Position numbers and translations under genes: made by a program
Part shown: in pieces, positions 52,580 through 63,968 of the stretch
Layout: each line of letters opens with the position of its first letter
Position numbering within the stretch: position 1 is the stretch's first letter
The notes under the pieces: model-generated
The model's database searches: none
The model's input: the letters and a program-made list of their open reading frames with translations, nothing else
What the model was told of the DNA's origin: nothing
From: Pseudomonas mosselii
Lineage (GTDB): Bacteria > Pseudomonadota > Gammaproteobacteria > Pseudomonadales > Pseudomonadaceae
Direction of reading: 5' to 3'
NCBI RefSeq assembly: GCF_005796105.1
Contig: NZ_VAUO01000002.1
Coordinates: 558,001 to 622,000 of the forward strand
Length of the DNA: 64,000 bases

Positions 52580-52670
52580 CAGCCGCCCCTACAGGGATCA
52601 TGCACACCTGTAGGAGCGGCCTTGCCGGCACGCCGGACCTGCCGGAAAGGACCGCAAAGCGGTCCCCATC
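52580..52670. repeat. REP-like palindromes between darP and tldD
   Basis: GCCGCCCCTACAGGG faces CCTGTAGGAGCGGCC, then CCGG-rich inner pairs, ending GGACCGC-aaa-GCGGTCC (52649-52665). On the minus strand that last hairpin is followed by TTTCC and can terminate tldD. Confidence 0.8.
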
Positions 52671-52674
52671 GCAC

Positions 52675-54114
52675 TCAAGCCCCCGTCCCACCGACGGTAA
52701 TCGCATCCAGCTTGAGCGTCGGCTGGCCCACGCCCACCGGCACCGACTGCCCATCCTTGCCACACGTGCCCACGCCGCTGTCCAGCGCCAGGTCGTTGCC
52801 AACCATCGACACCCGGCTCATCGCTTCCGGCCCATTGCCGATCAACGTCGCGCCCTTGACCGGTGCGGTGATCTTGCCGTCTTCGATCAGGTAGGCCTCG
52901 CTGGTGGAGAACACGAATTTACCGCTGGTGATATCCACCTGGCCGCCGCCCAGGTTGGCGCAGTAGATCCCCTTCTTGACCGAGGCGATGATCTCCTGCG
53001 GGTCGCTGTCGCCCGCACGCATGTAGGTATTGGTCATGCGCGGCATCGGCAAATGCGCATAGGATTCGCGCCGGCCGTTGCCGGTGACCGCCATGCCCAT
53101 CAGACGCGCGTTCAGCTTGTCCTGCATGTAGCCTTTGAGCACGCCGTTCTCGATCAGCGTGGTGCACTCGGTCGGCGTGCCTTCGTCGTCCACGCTCAGC
53201 GAGCCACGGCGACCTTCCAGGGTGCCGTCATCGACGATGGTGCACAGCTTGGAGGCCACCTGCTCACCGATTCGGCCACTGAAAGCCGAGCTGCCCTTGC
53301 GGTTGAAATCGCCTTCCAGGCCGTGGCCGACCGCCTCGTGCAGCAGCACGCCGGACCAACCTGGGCCGAGCACCACCGGCAGCGTACCGGCCGGGGCCGG
53401 AATCGCCTCGAGGTTGACCAGCGCCTGGCGCAGCGCCTCGCGGGCATAGCCCATCACCCGATCCTCGGTGAAATAGCGGTAGTCGGTACGCCCGCCACCG
53501 CCCTGCCCGCCGCGCTCGCGACGGCCGTTCTGCTCGACGATCACGCTGACGTTGAAGCGCACCAGCGGGCGCACATCGGCCGCCAGGCTGCCATCGGCAG
53601 CGGCGACCAGAATGCGCTCCCAAACCCCGGCCATGCTCACGCTGACCTGCTGGATACGCGGGTCCAGCGCGCGCGTGGCGCTGTCGACGCGCTTGAGCAG
53701 TTCGACCTTCTCGGCGCGGGTCAGCACATCCAGCGGGTTGTCCTGCCCATAAAGGGCAACCACGTCCTGACTACGGAACGCCTGAACGGTGCCATGCTGG
53801 CCGGCACGGGAGATCGAGCGAGCGGCGCGGGCGGCGGAGGTCAGGGCTTCGAGGTTGATTGCGTTGCTGTAGGCAAAACCGGTTTTCTCGCCAGACTGGG
53901 CGCGCACGCCCACCCCTTGGTCGAGGTTGAAACTGCCTTCCTTGACAATGCCATCCTCCAGCGCCCAGGTCTCCGAGACTTGGCCCTGGAAATACAGGTC
54001 GGCGGCGTCGATACCGGGGCCTGCCAGTTCGCCCAGCACAGCCTGCAGGCTTTCCAACCCAAGGCCACCGGGGGCCAGGAGCTGCTCGCTGACGGTGGTT
54101 AACATCTGGCTCAT
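52675..54114 (-). CDS. tldD: TldD metalloprotease
   Basis: 479-residue catalytic subunit. Zinc motif HEAVGH at 259-264, then [16 protein letters not shown]. Works with TldE, encoded 3 kb away beyond darP. The ATG at 54114 has GGAG 5 bases upstream; an in-frame GTG at 54120 overlaps the nitrilase stop. Last gene of the long mre-rng-yhdP-nit-tldD run. Confidence 0.96.
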   Translation of the reverse strand: MSQMLTTVSEQLLAPGGLGLESLQAVLGELAGPGIDAADLYFQGQVSETWALEDGIVKEGSFNLDQGVGVRAQSGEKTGFAYSNAINLEALTSAARAARSISRAGQHGTVQAFRSQDVVALYGQDNPLDVLTRAEKVELLKRVDSATRALDPRIQQVSVSMAGVWERILVAAADGSLAADVRPLVRFNVSVIVEQNGRRERGGQGGGGRTDYRYFTEDRVMGYAREALRQALVNLEAIPAPAGTLPVVLGPGWSGVLLHEAVGHGLEGDFNRKGSSAFSGRIGEQVASKLCTIVDDGTLEGRRGSLSVDDEGTPTECTTLIENGVLKGYMQDKLNARLMGMAVTGNGRRESYAHLPMPRMTNTYMRAGDSDPQEIIASVKKGIYCANLGGGQVDITSGKFVFSTSEAYLIEDGKITAPVKGATLIGNGPEAMSRVSMVGNDLALDSGVGTCGKDGQSVPVGVGQPTLKLDAITVGGTGA

Positions 54115-54116
54115 AG

Positions 54117-54968
54117 TCACTCCGAGGTCTGTGCAGGCCGCAAGGCGTCCTGCGAGAAAAAGCGCCGATGGCTGACCACCGGCATACGCGCCCGGATGGA
54201 CGCTTGTTCGTCACGGTCGCGGGTGGCAAGCAATACCGCTTCGCCCCGCGCCTGTTGGGCCACGATCCGCCCCCAAGGGTCGACGATCGCCGCCTGGCCA
54301 TGGGTTTCACGGGGGCCGGGGTGCAACCCACCCTGGGCCGCGGCGAGCAAGTAGCACTGGGTTTCGATGGCGCGCGCGCGAATCAGCACCTCCCAGTGCG
54401 CAGCCCCGGTCACCGCAGTGAAGGCCGCCGGCGCAGTGATCAGTTCGGCGCCGGCTGCACGCAGCGCGCTGTACAGTTCAGGAAAACGCAGGTCATAACA
54501 CACCGACAGACCGACTCGCCCCACGGGCGTATCGGCTACCACCACCTGATTACCGTGGGCGTAGTCGTCGGACTCACGATAGCGACCACGGTTGTCAGCC
54601 ACGTCCACATCGAACAAGTGCAGCTTGTCGTAGCGCGCGGCGACCTCGCCATGCTCGTCCACCAACAGCGAACAGGCGTGGGACTTGGCCTCTGGCCGGC
54701 CGAGCGGTGGCAACGGCAAGGTCCCGGCGACAATCCATAACTTGAGGTCACGGGCGGTACGTTTCAACCACGGCAGTATCGGCCCCTCGCCCAGCGCCTC
54801 GGCCCGGCCAATGGCCGCGGCATCACGCCGGCCCATCGCCGCGAAGTTCTCCGGCAGCACCGCCAGGCGCGCACCACCCGCGGCGGCCTGTTCAAGCAAG
54901 GCACTGGCGCGTTGCAGGTTGGCCAGGATAGCGTCCTGGCTGACCATCTGGATCACTGCTGACGTCAT
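54117..54968 (-). CDS. Carbon-nitrogen hydrolase (Nit1/YafV-like amidase)
   Basis: 283 residues with the nitrilase triad Glu40 (LPENF), Lys115 (YDKLHLFD) and Cys157 ([10 protein letters not shown]). [23 protein letters not shown] resembles Nit1, which repairs deaminated glutathione, so this is the best guess. Follows yhdP by 13 bases. ATG at 54968 preferred to a GTG two codons upstream. Confidence 0.92.
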   Translation of the reverse strand: MTSAVIQMVSQDAILANLQRASALLEQAAAGGARLAVLPENFAAMGRRDAAAIGRAEALGEGPILPWLKRTARDLKLWIVAGTLPLPPLGRPEAKSHACSLLVDEHGEVAARYDKLHLFDVDVADNRGRYRESDDYAHGNQVVVADTPVGRVGLSVCYDLRFPELYSALRAAGAELITAPAAFTAVTGAAHWEVLIRARAIETQCYLLAAAQGGLHPGPRETHGQAAIVDPWGRIVAQQARGEAVLLATRDRDEQASIRARMPVVSHRRFFSQDALRPAQTSE

Positions 54969-54981
54969 TGCCACCCCGGGA

Positions 54982-57900
54982 TTATTTGTCGAAAGGTTTC
55001 ACAAAAGTGATTTTAGGCTCTTTGACCGGCCCTTCGACCCGATAGTGCACGCTGGCGAAGCGCGACACCCGGTCACCGATCAGACGATCCACCAGGAACA
55101 GCGCACCACCGACCGCCGGCGCGCCGACGATCAACGCCGCCAAGGGCAGGTTGTTGGTGACCGGCAAGGTCACCAACAAGTTGGCATCGATGCGGTCGCG
55201 AACGAAATCGAGGGTGCCGTCCAGCTCGAAGTTGCTCGAAGGCCCCGTAACCGTGATTGGCTCGCGGGTCACGTAGACCCCTTCGCTGGCCACCAGCAGG
55301 CCCTTGACCCGATCATAGGCCAGGCCTTTGCTGAACAGGTCGCTGAAGTCCAGACGCAGGCGCCGTCCGATCGAGTTGAAATTGAGCAAACCGAAGACGC
55401 GCAAGGCCTGGGCACTGCCCTCAACCTCGACGAACTGGCCCGAACGCAGCGCCGCATCGAGGTTGCCAGAGAAGCGGTTGAGATTGACCCAGGCTGGCGA
55501 TCCCGGCCAGCGGCCGTCGACATCCATGCGGAAATCCCGGCTGGTAACGGTGGGGGCGAAGCCCCAGGCCTTGAGTACATCCCCCAGGTCCTTGCCGTCC
55601 AGGCGGCCCTTGTACCAGCTCGTGGTCCTGCCCACCTCGCCTTCCCAGCCGCCGCTGCCATCGATGTGCAGGCCCTTGAGATTCAGGTTGATATCATCCA
55701 GGGCCAGACCGCGTGGCGTCTGGCGCAACTTGACCGCGACCCTGCCGTACAGGTCGTCGCCGCGCAACAGCTTGTCGATGCTCAGGTCCAGCGCTGGCAC
55801 TTTGCGCGGATCGACATCAGCCAACGGGTCGGCGGCGTTGTCATCCGTGCCTTGGGCAGGGTCTGCCGGTGGCAGACGCAAGGTTTGCAGGCGAATGCTC
55901 ATGGCCGCGCCCTTGGCATCGGGGATGTGCGCGTTGCCGATCACTTCCTTGCTGTCCAGGCGCAGGTCCCAGGCCGGGCCACCGCGCGCCAGGCGCACCA
56001 CAGCCTGGTTAAGCTCGATACTGTATGCCTTGAGCTGGCCGATGCTTAGATCCACGCTTTGCAGGTTCTGCCGGGCACTGCCGCCAGGGTCGTTACCGGC
56101 CAAGCGCGCCACCTGCTGCTGCCAGGGGGCAAGGTCCAGTACATCGAGCCGACCGCGCACGCGCAGGCCCTGCCCGCTCGGCAGGCTAGGCTCGTCGCTG
56201 CCCAGCATCAGCTCCCCACGGCCCTGGCCGAGCTTGTCGGCAGGGGCCGCATAGGCAAAGCGCGCAAGCGCGCCGTAGCCTGCGTCGATGCGCCGCTCGG
56301 GGCCTTGCAAGGTCATGCTGAAACGGCTGTCACGGGCGTCGGCGCCGGCCTTGCCGAACGGCGCCGGCAGATCGACGACCACGCCCTTGAGCGACGAATC
56401 GACGGTCAACCGGCTATCACGCCCGCCCAAAATGAGTTGCAACTGATAGGGGATTTCCCCCGACACCGGTAGCGCCTGCTGGACCTTCAACCAGTCAGTC
56501 AGTGCCTTGACCGCCACCTGACCGTTGGCGCTGATGCGGCTCTGGATCTGCCCGCCTGAGCCCTCGGCGGCGATCTGCGCGGTGACCGGCTTGCCAAACG
56601 CCTGCAGGGTAACGCCCTTGGCGCTCAGACCCTTGTCGAAATCGAAGCTGAAATCGCCCTTGAGCTGGCTGAGTTCAAGACTCGGTGGCGCGACCTTGAG
56701 CGTCGCCCCTTCGGTGGCGAAGTCCACCAGTATCTTGGGACGCTCGCCGCGCGCCAGCGGGATGTCCAGCTTGACCTTGCCGTTGAGCGGGCCCTCACCT
56801 TCCCAGCTGGCGAAGGTCTCGGCAGTGCCGATCGGCGCCTCTTTGAGGATCTTCAGGCCATCGCCCAGGCTGCCGTCGAAGTCGGCGTCGAGGAACAGAT
56901 GGCTATGTTCGCCCGCCTCGACATGCGGGATGGCGACGCGTACATCGCTGACCTGGGTGTCGAGCAGCACACCACGACTGGCATTGACACGCACCCCGGT
57001 GTCCTCGATGAACACCTCGCCGTCGACTTGCTGCACCAACGGCCAGCCGGGCTGGAAGTCCAACGCCGCGTCGTGGACCTTGAAATACAGGCTGATGTCG
57101 CGGGCGTGGGGCGGTGCACCGTGGTTGAGCGAGCCCTGGTACTGGAAGTATCCCTGCTCGACATCGCCCTTGACGATAGCGCTGCGCAACCACGTGTCCA
57201 AGGCCGGGCTGAGCACCTCAGGCAAATACTTGGCGGTGTAGCGACCGTCACCCTCGGTAAGGCCGACACGCAGGTCCATGTAGTCCTCGTGGCCTGGCTC
57301 CAGGTGCAGACGGATGAGGAAATCGGCGGCAATCTTGCCCTCCTCGCCCAACACCTTGATGTACGGTGCGACCAGCGTGAAGGTCTGTTGGTCGAGGGTC
57401 CAGGTCAGGCGTGCATTGGCTTTCTGGTAATGCCAGGGTTTACCGAAGATCGGGTACAGATGCAGCATGAACGCGTCGCTATCCAGGCGCAGTTCACCGT
57501 GCCCCAAGTCGCCGCTGATGGCACCGCTGACATTCCCGGCAGCCGGCGCACCGTGGTAGGCGTCGAAGCCGACGTTATCCAGGTTGGCAGCGAACTGCAC
57601 ACGCTGATCACCTTCGGCTTCGGGCCGAAGCTCGACGCGTACGTTGCGCAGACCGCCCGTGACCTTCAGGGCATCGACCACGCCCATCAGCTTGTCCGGC
57701 AACGGCGCCAGCGCATGGATCAGCGGCGTCAGCGGCGTCAGGTCGAGGCGGTCGGCCTGGATCAGCCACGACGTCTCAGCCGGCGTATCGCCTGGGCGCT
57801 GCGCCAGTTGCAGGTGCGACTCCCAACGGACCTTGCCGAAGCTTGCGGCAAGCGAATCCAAGGCCACCTCGAAACCTTCGCCACGCCGCTGGAACCAGGC

Positions 57901-58791
57901 ATTGAGTGCCAGGTCCTGCAACGTCACCGCCTTGCGTGTCGCGTAAGCGCCTTTGAGTTGCGGGGCGTTCAGACGAACCACCGCCTGTTCCAGGCGACCC
58001 TTGCGCCAGTCAACCCAGAACTCGCCACCCGCGCGTAGGGTATCGGCCTGCCACGCCCCCAGTAGACGCGGTGGCAGCCAGCGTGCCCAATCGCTCTGAG
58101 GTAGGCTCAGGTAGGCCTGCACGCTGCCGTCGCGCCAGTCATTGGGCGTGGCGCGACTGCGCAGGTTAAGCGCCAGCGGCTGGCCGTCGGGCAAGGTGGC
58201 GCGCAGATCGAGGTTCTGGCGCGAGGCGCCAGCCTGCAAGCCGAGGCTGACGTAGGTGAGGGTCAACGGATCACGCTGCCAGGCGTGCAAGGTGACCTGG
58301 CTGTCGAACACATCAATACGCCCCAATTGGCGCAGGCGTTGCAGCGCCTCGCTTGGATCCATCGGGCTGTCGTCCTTGCGCGGCAGGCCCTCCAGGGCCC
58401 ATGCGCCCTGCTCGTCTTCGCGCAGAATCAATTGCAAGCCGCCCAGTTGAATGCGCGCCAGGCGCACCTCGCGGGCCTTGAGGCTGGCCCACAGGTCCGG
58501 CACCAGCTTGACCTCATCCAGGCGTAGCGCATCGGCTCCTTCGCCCAGTTGCAGGTCGCGCACTCGCAGCACTGGGGCCAGCCCGCTCCAGCGCCCCTCC
58601 AGGGCCCCGACGTGCACGGACAGGCCCAACGCCTGTTCAGCCTTGAGTTCAACGTCCGCACGGTATTCGGCGACCAGGGGTATCAGTTGCCGGCCGAGAC
58701 TGACATACAGCGCCACCAGCACCGCCAGCAGGGCGCACGTTGCCAGCCCCCAGCGGGTCAAGGCGCCCAGAACGCGGATCAGACGTTCCAT
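54982..58791 (-). CDS. yhdP: AsmA-like phospholipid transport protein YhdP
   Basis: 1269-residue envelope protein. One N-terminal membrane helix (about 15-35), then a very long beta-strand-rich body forming a periplasm-spanning groove, with the DUF3971/AsmA-like C-terminal region (LDGTLDFVRDRIDANLLVTLPVTNNLPLAALIVGAP). In E. coli YhdP with TamB and YdbH carries phospholipid to the outer membrane. Two ATGs (58797, 58791) follow GGAGG; 58791 has better spacing. With mla and lpt it makes three lipid routes in one window. Confidence 0.94.
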   Translation of the reverse strand: MERLIRVLGALTRWGLATCALLAVLVALYVSLGRQLIPLVAEYRADVELKAEQALGLSVHVGALEGRWSGLAPVLRVRDLQLGEGADALRLDEVKLVPDLWASLKAREVRLARIQLGGLQLILREDEQGAWALEGLPRKDDSPMDPSEALQRLRQLGRIDVFDSQVTLHAWQRDPLTLTYVSLGLQAGASRQNLDLRATLPDGQPLALNLRSRATPNDWRDGSVQAYLSLPQSDWARWLPPRLLGAWQADTLRAGGEFWVDWRKGRLEQAVVRLNAPQLKGAYATRKAVTLQDLALNAWFQRRGEGFEVALDSLAASFGKVRWESHLQLAQRPGDTPAETSWLIQADRLDLTPLTPLIHALAPLPDKLMGVVDALKVTGGLRNVRVELRPEAEGDQRVQFAANLDNVGFDAYHGAPAAGNVSGAISGDLGHGELRLDSDAFMLHLYPIFGKPWHYQKANARLTWTLDQQTFTLVAPYIKVLGEEGKIAADFLIRLHLEPGHEDYMDLRVGLTEGDGRYTAKYLPEVLSPALDTWLRSAIVKGDVEQGYFQYQGSLNHGAPPHARDISLYFKVHDAALDFQPGWPLVQQVDGEVFIEDTGVRVNASRGVLLDTQVSDVRVAIPHVEAGEHSHLFLDADFDGSLGDGLKILKEAPIGTAETFASWEGEGPLNGKVKLDIPLARGERPKILVDFATEGATLKVAPPSLELSQLKGDFSFDFDKGLSAKGVTLQAFGKPVTAQIAAEGSGGQIQSRISANGQVAVKALTDWLKVQQALPVSGEIPYQLQLILGGRDSRLTVDSSLKGVVVDLPAPFGKAGADARDSRFSMTLQGPERRIDAGYGALARFAYAAPADKLGQGRGELMLGSDEPSLPSGQGLRVRGRLDVLDLAPWQQQVARLAGNDPGGSARQNLQSVDLSIGQLKAYSIELNQAVVRLARGGPAWDLRLDSKEVIGNAHIPDAKGAAMSIRLQTLRLPPADPAQGTDDNAADPLADVDPRKVPALDLSIDKLLRGDDLYGRVAVKLRQTPRGLALDDINLNLKGLHIDGSGGWEGEVGRTTSWYKGRLDGKDLGDVLKAWGFAPTVTSRDFRMDVDGRWPGSPAWVNLNRFSGNLDAALRSGQFVEVEGSAQALRVFGLLNFNSIGRRLRLDFSDLFSKGLAYDRVKGLLVASEGVYVTREPITVTGPSSNFELDGTLDFVRDRIDANLLVTLPVTNNLPLAALIVGAPAVGGALFLVDRLIGDRVSRFASVHYRVEGPVKEPKITFVKPFDK

Positions 58792-58879
58792 GGCCATGGC
58801 CCTCCAAGTCGTCCCTTAACTATGGCCGGTGAATAGCGCTTTGCCAGCCTGTCCTTGGGGCAACGGCTTTTCTCAAGCG

Positions 58880-60337
58880 TCAGAGCAGCACCACATCATA
58901 TTGTTCCTGAGAGTACATGGACTCGACCTGAAAGCGGATAGTTCGCCCGATGAAGGCTTCCAATTCGGCGACATTACCCGACTCTTCGTCAAGCAACCGG
59001 TCTACCACCTTCTGGTTGGCCAGCACACGATAGCCTTCGGCCTGGTAGGCGCGGGCTTCGCGGAGGATTTCGCGGAAGATTTCGTAACAAATAGTCTCTG
59101 GGGTCTTCAGCTTGCCGCGCCCCTGGCACGCCGCGCAGGGTTCGCAAAGGACTTGCTCGAGGCTTTCGCGGGTGCGCTTGCGGGTCATCTGCACCAGGCC
59201 CAACTCGGTGATGCCGATGATGTTGGTCTTGGCATGGTCACGTTCGAGCTGTTTTTCCAAGGTGCGCAGCACCTGGCGCTGATGCTCTTCGTCTTCCATG
59301 TCGATGAAGTCGATGATGATGATCCCGCCGATGTTGCGCAGGCGCAGTTGCCGGGCAATGGCGGTCGCCGCCTCGAGGTTGGTCTTGAAGATGGTTTCTT
59401 CAAGGTTGCGATGCCCGACGAAGGCACCGGTATTGACATCGATGGTGGTCATCGCTTCAGCGGGATCGACCACAAGGTAACCGCCGGACTTGAGCGGCAC
59501 CTTACGCTCCAAGGCGCGCTGAATTTCGTCCTCGACGCCATACAGGTCGAAGATCGGTCGCTCGCCAGGGTAGTGTTCGAGGCGGTCAGCGATTTCCGGC
59601 ATCAGTTCGGCGACGAACTGCGTGGTCTTCTGGAAGTTCTCCCGCGAATCGATGCGGATCTTCTCGATCTTCGGGTTGACCAGGTCACGCAAAGTGCGCT
59701 GGGCAAGGCCCAGGTCTTCGTAGATCAGCGTAGGCGCGCCACAGGTCTTGATCTGCGCGCCGATCTGCTCCCACAGCCGGCGCAGGTAGCGGATATCCTG
59801 AAGAATGTCTTCGGCCCGTGCACCTTCGGCGGCCGTGCGCAGGATGAAGCCGCCGGCATCCTTCATGTCTTCCTTGGCCATGCAGTCGGTGACGACCTGC
59901 TTGAGGCGTTCACGCTCGGCTTCTTCTTCGATTTTCAGCGAAATGCCGACATGGCTGCTACGCGGCATGTACACCAGGTAACGCGACGGAATAGACAGCT
60001 GGGTGGTCAGGCGCGCGCCCTTGGTACCGATAGGATCCTTGGTCACCTGCACCACCAGCGCTTGGCCCTCGTGCACCAGCGCGGTGATGGTCTCCACCGC
60101 CGAGCCTTCGCGTTGAGAGATCTCCGAGGCGTGGATGAACGCGGCGCGTTCGAGGCCAATATCGACGAATGCCGCCTGCATACCCGGCAACACCCGCACG
60201 ACCTTGCCCTTGTAGATGTTGCCGACGATACCGCGACGCTGGGTGCGCTCGACGTGCACTTCCTGCAGGACGCCGTTCTCCACCACCGCCACGCGTGATT
60301 CCATCGGGGTGATGTTGATCAGAATCTCTTCACTCAT
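58880..60337 (-). CDS. rng: Ribonuclease G
   Basis: 485-residue endoribonuclease. S1 domain (about 38-120), RNase H-like fold, DNase I-like catalytic part with the Mg aspartates in VDVNTGAFVG and IIIIDFIDM, and the zinc-link CEPCAACQGRG. Trims 16S rRNA 5' ends. Length is that of RNase G and lacks the C-terminal tail of RNase E. After maf, as in E. coli. Confidence 0.97.
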   Translation of the reverse strand: MSEEILINITPMESRVAVVENGVLQEVHVERTQRRGIVGNIYKGKVVRVLPGMQAAFVDIGLERAAFIHASEISQREGSAVETITALVHEGQALVVQVTKDPIGTKGARLTTQLSIPSRYLVYMPRSSHVGISLKIEEEAERERLKQVVTDCMAKEDMKDAGGFILRTAAEGARAEDILQDIRYLRRLWEQIGAQIKTCGAPTLIYEDLGLAQRTLRDLVNPKIEKIRIDSRENFQKTTQFVAELMPEIADRLEHYPGERPIFDLYGVEDEIQRALERKVPLKSGGYLVVDPAEAMTTIDVNTGAFVGHRNLEETIFKTNLEAATAIARQLRLRNIGGIIIIDFIDMEDEEHQRQVLRTLEKQLERDHAKTNIIGITELGLVQMTRKRTRESLEQVLCEPCAACQGRGKLKTPETICYEIFREILREARAYQAEGYRVLANQKVVDRLLDEESGNVAELEAFIGRTIRFQVESMYSQEQYDVVLL

Positions 60338-60391
60338 GGCAGGCTCTCGTCAAAGGTCTTGGGTAATGATGGATCGCGGTGGCGGCGCTGG

Positions 60392-60991
60392 CTAGCGCGT
60401 TGCTGGGTCCTCGTGCGACTGCCAGACGGCAATGGCGAATTGCTCCAGCATTTCGGCGGTCTCGCTCAAGGGCAGGCCGACCACCGCCGAGTAGCTGCCC
60501 TCGATGGCACTGACGAATACCGCGCCCAGGCCCTGGATGGCGTAGCCACCGGCCTTGTCGACAGGCTCGCCGCTGTCCCAATAGCGCAAGGCTTCTTCGA
60601 AGGAGATGGTGCGAAAACGCACCGTGGTACTGACGCAACGACTGACACTGCGCTGGCCGTCGGTCAGCGCCACGGCAGTGAGCACCTGATGCTCACGCTT
60701 GGACAGATCGCCAAGCATGGCCAGGGCCTGCTCGCGGTTTTCTGGCTTGCCAAGAATCACACCGTCAAGCACCACCGTGGTGTCCGCCCCTAGCACCACG
60801 CCAGCGCCATCGGTATGGGCAAAGCCGGCGACCGCCTTGGCCTGGGCCAGACGCTCGACATACGCAGTTGGCGCCTCGCCGGGCAGCGGGGTTTCGTCGA
60901 TGGGGGCACTGACCACAGTGAACGGCACGCCGATCTGGGTCAGCAGTTCGCGCCGACGTGGCGAGCCGGAGGCCAGGTAAAGCTGGGGCAT
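60392..60991 (-). CDS. maf: Maf family nucleotide pyrophosphatase
   Basis: 199 residues. [14 protein letters not shown] is the Maf signature loop, followed by [12 protein letters not shown] with the catalytic aspartate and [15 protein letters not shown]. YhdE-type, hydrolysing dTTP/UTP-like nucleotides. GGGAG before the ATG at 60991 sets the start; the longer open frame overlaps mreD. Confidence 0.95.
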   Translation of the reverse strand: MPQLYLASGSPRRRELLTQIGVPFTVVSAPIDETPLPGEAPTAYVERLAQAKAVAGFAHTDGAGVVLGADTTVVLDGVILGKPENREQALAMLGDLSKREHQVLTAVALTDGQRSVSRCVSTTVRFRTISFEEALRYWDSGEPVDKAGGYAIQGLGAVFVSAIEGSYSAVVGLPLSETAEMLEQFAIAVWQSHEDPATR

Positions 60992-61023
60992 GCGGACATC
61001 TCCCTGTCGTTGGCGATGGGCCG

Positions 61024-61512
61024 TCAATGAATGTGCAGGCGCACGCGCAGACCGCGCAGGGCGTAACTCACCCAGGGCCAGAGCAAGGCGCTGATCACCG
61101 CCGACCAGACCAGCGCAAGCGTGGGCAAGCGGTTGCCAGTCAGGGCACTGAGCCACAGTTGGATCAGTTGGGCAATGCCGAAGATCACCAGGATCACCAG
61201 GCTCTGCTGCCACATCGGGAACATGCGCAGGCGCTGCTGCAACGACAGCACCAGGAAGGTGATCAGGGTCAGGATCAAGGCGTTCTGCCCCAACAGCGTG
61301 CCATACAGCACGTCCTCGGCCAGGCCCAGCACGAAGGCGGTGGTCATGCCCACCTTGCCCGGCACCGCGAGAGTCCAGAAGGCCAGCAGCAGGGCAAGCC
61401 ACATGGGACGGAACACTTCCATGAACTGCGGCATGGGCGAGACACTGAGCAACAGGCCAATGGCGAAGGACAGCCAGATGGCCCAGCCGTTTCTGCTACG
61501 GGTGCTGGCCAT
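61024..61512 (-). CDS. mreD: Rod-shape protein MreD
   Basis: 162-residue integral membrane protein, about five helices, part of the elongasome with MreC, RodA and PBP2. [22 protein letters not shown] and [17 protein letters not shown] fit the family. Starts at the base after the mreC stop. Confidence 0.95.
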   Translation of the reverse strand: MASTRSRNGWAIWLSFAIGLLLSVSPMPQFMEVFRPMWLALLLAFWTLAVPGKVGMTTAFVLGLAEDVLYGTLLGQNALILTLITFLVLSLQQRLRMFPMWQQSLVILVIFGIAQLIQLWLSALTGNRLPTLALVWSAVISALLWPWVSYALRGLRVRLHIH

Positions 61513-62559
61513 TTATTGTCTCCGGGGTTGGGCTGGCGCGGCGGCCGGCTGCGCCGGTGCGGAACTACCGTGTGCGGCAGGCGCCGGGACGCTCGCAGGT
61601 GCAGTGGCCGGCGCAGGCTGCGCGCCAGCAGCGCCAGGCGTAGGTGCCGGGCTGGTCGGCGCCTGGCCGTGGCTGGCACCCTGACGGTCGGCTTCTTCCT
61701 GGGCGATGGCGGCCTCGGTGGCGCGCTCCTCAGGCGTGCGCCGGTCGCTGAACACCAGCAGCATGTAGCGGCTGCGGTTGAGCGCAGCCGTCGGGATCGC
61801 GCGCACGATGGCGAACGGCTGCCCGGAATCGTGGATCACTTCATTGACCGTGGCCACCGGGTAACCTGCCGGGAAACGCTGGCCCATGCCGGAGCTGACC
61901 AGCAGGTCGCCTTCCTTGATGTCAGCCGTGTCGGCCACATGGCGCAATTCAAGGCGTTCAGGATTGCCAGTACCACTGGCGATGGCGCGCAGGCCGTTGC
62001 GGTTGACCTGTACCGGGATACTGTGGGTGGAGTCGGTGAGCAGCAGCACCCGCGAGGTATACGGCATCAGTTCGACCACCTGGCCCATCAGGCCGCGCGC
62101 ATCGAGCACCGGCTGGCCAAGGAACACGCCGTCGCGCTCGCCCTTGTTGATCAGGATGCGGTGGGTAAAGGGGTTGGGGTCGACGCCGATCAGTTCGGCC
62201 ACCTCGACCTTCTCGTTGACCAGCGCCGAGGAGTTGAGCAACTCGCGCAGGCGCACGTTCTGCTCGGTCAGGGCCGCCAGCTTCTGCAAGCGCCCCTGCA
62301 ACAGCAGGGCTTCGGTCTTGAGTTTCTCGTTCTCGGCGATCAGCTCGGTGCGGCTGCCGAACTGGCCAGCGACCCCCTGCCACATGCGCTGGGGCAAGTC
62401 GGTGATCCAGTAGGATTCCATCAACACCAGCCCCATCTGGCTGCGCACCGGCTTGAGCAGGTCGAAGCGCGAGTCGACCACCATCAGCGCGATCGACATC
62501 ACCACCAGCACCAGCAGGCGAACGCCCAACGAGGGGCCTTTGGAGAAAAGCGGTTTAAT
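61513..62559 (-). CDS. mreC: Rod-shape protein MreC, apparently starting at ATT
   Basis: 348-residue bitopic protein: short cytoplasmic head, one membrane helix (about 12-30), a coiled coil (about 68-105), two beta barrels, and a low-complexity Pro/Ala tail (about 285-348). The first ATG/GTG/TTG in frame is the TTG at 62529. However, the ten codons before it encode KPLFSKGPS, conserved in E. coli MreC (KPIFSRGPSL), so translation must begin further up. The only good start there is ATT at 62559, with GAGGAA 6 bases upstream; an in-frame stop lies eight codons further on. Confidence 0.9.
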   Translation of the reverse strand: MKPLFSKGPSLGVRLLVLVVMSIALMVVDSRFDLLKPVRSQMGLVLMESYWITDLPQRMWQGVAGQFGSRTELIAENEKLKTEALLLQGRLQKLAALTEQNVRLRELLNSSALVNEKVEVAELIGVDPNPFTHRILINKGERDGVFLGQPVLDARGLMGQVVELMPYTSRVLLLTDSTHSIPVQVNRNGLRAIASGTGNPERLELRHVADTADIKEGDLLVSSGMGQRFPAGYPVATVNEVIHDSGQPFAIVRAIPTAALNRSRYMLLVFSDRRTPEERATEAAIAQEEADRQGASHGQAPTSPAPTPGAAGAQPAPATAPASVPAPAAHGSSAPAQPAAAPAQPRRQ

Positions 62560-62670
62560 GGGCCGTTCCTCGTGGACGACGATTCAGGAGGTCATGGGAC
62601 ATGGGGCAATGCACCGGCCTGTCTGCGGATTGACGGAAACGGCGCCACAGGCGGCGCCGCCTAAGCGCAT

Positions 62671-62697
62671 ACAGGTAGCACTGCACGTGCTACCTGT
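62671..62697 (-). ncRNA. Stable hairpin in the mreB-mreC spacer
   Basis: Perfect 11-bp stem ACAGGTAGCAC/GTGCTACCTGT, 5-nt loop, with no T-run on the minus strand. Sits 29 bases past mreB. Likely an mRNA end-stabiliser or partial terminator that lets mreB be made in excess of mreC/D. Confidence 0.6.
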
Positions 62698-62725
62698 AAA
62701 CCAGAGCGCTGCACTGCAACCGCGA

Positions 62726-63968
<1,243 letters not shown>

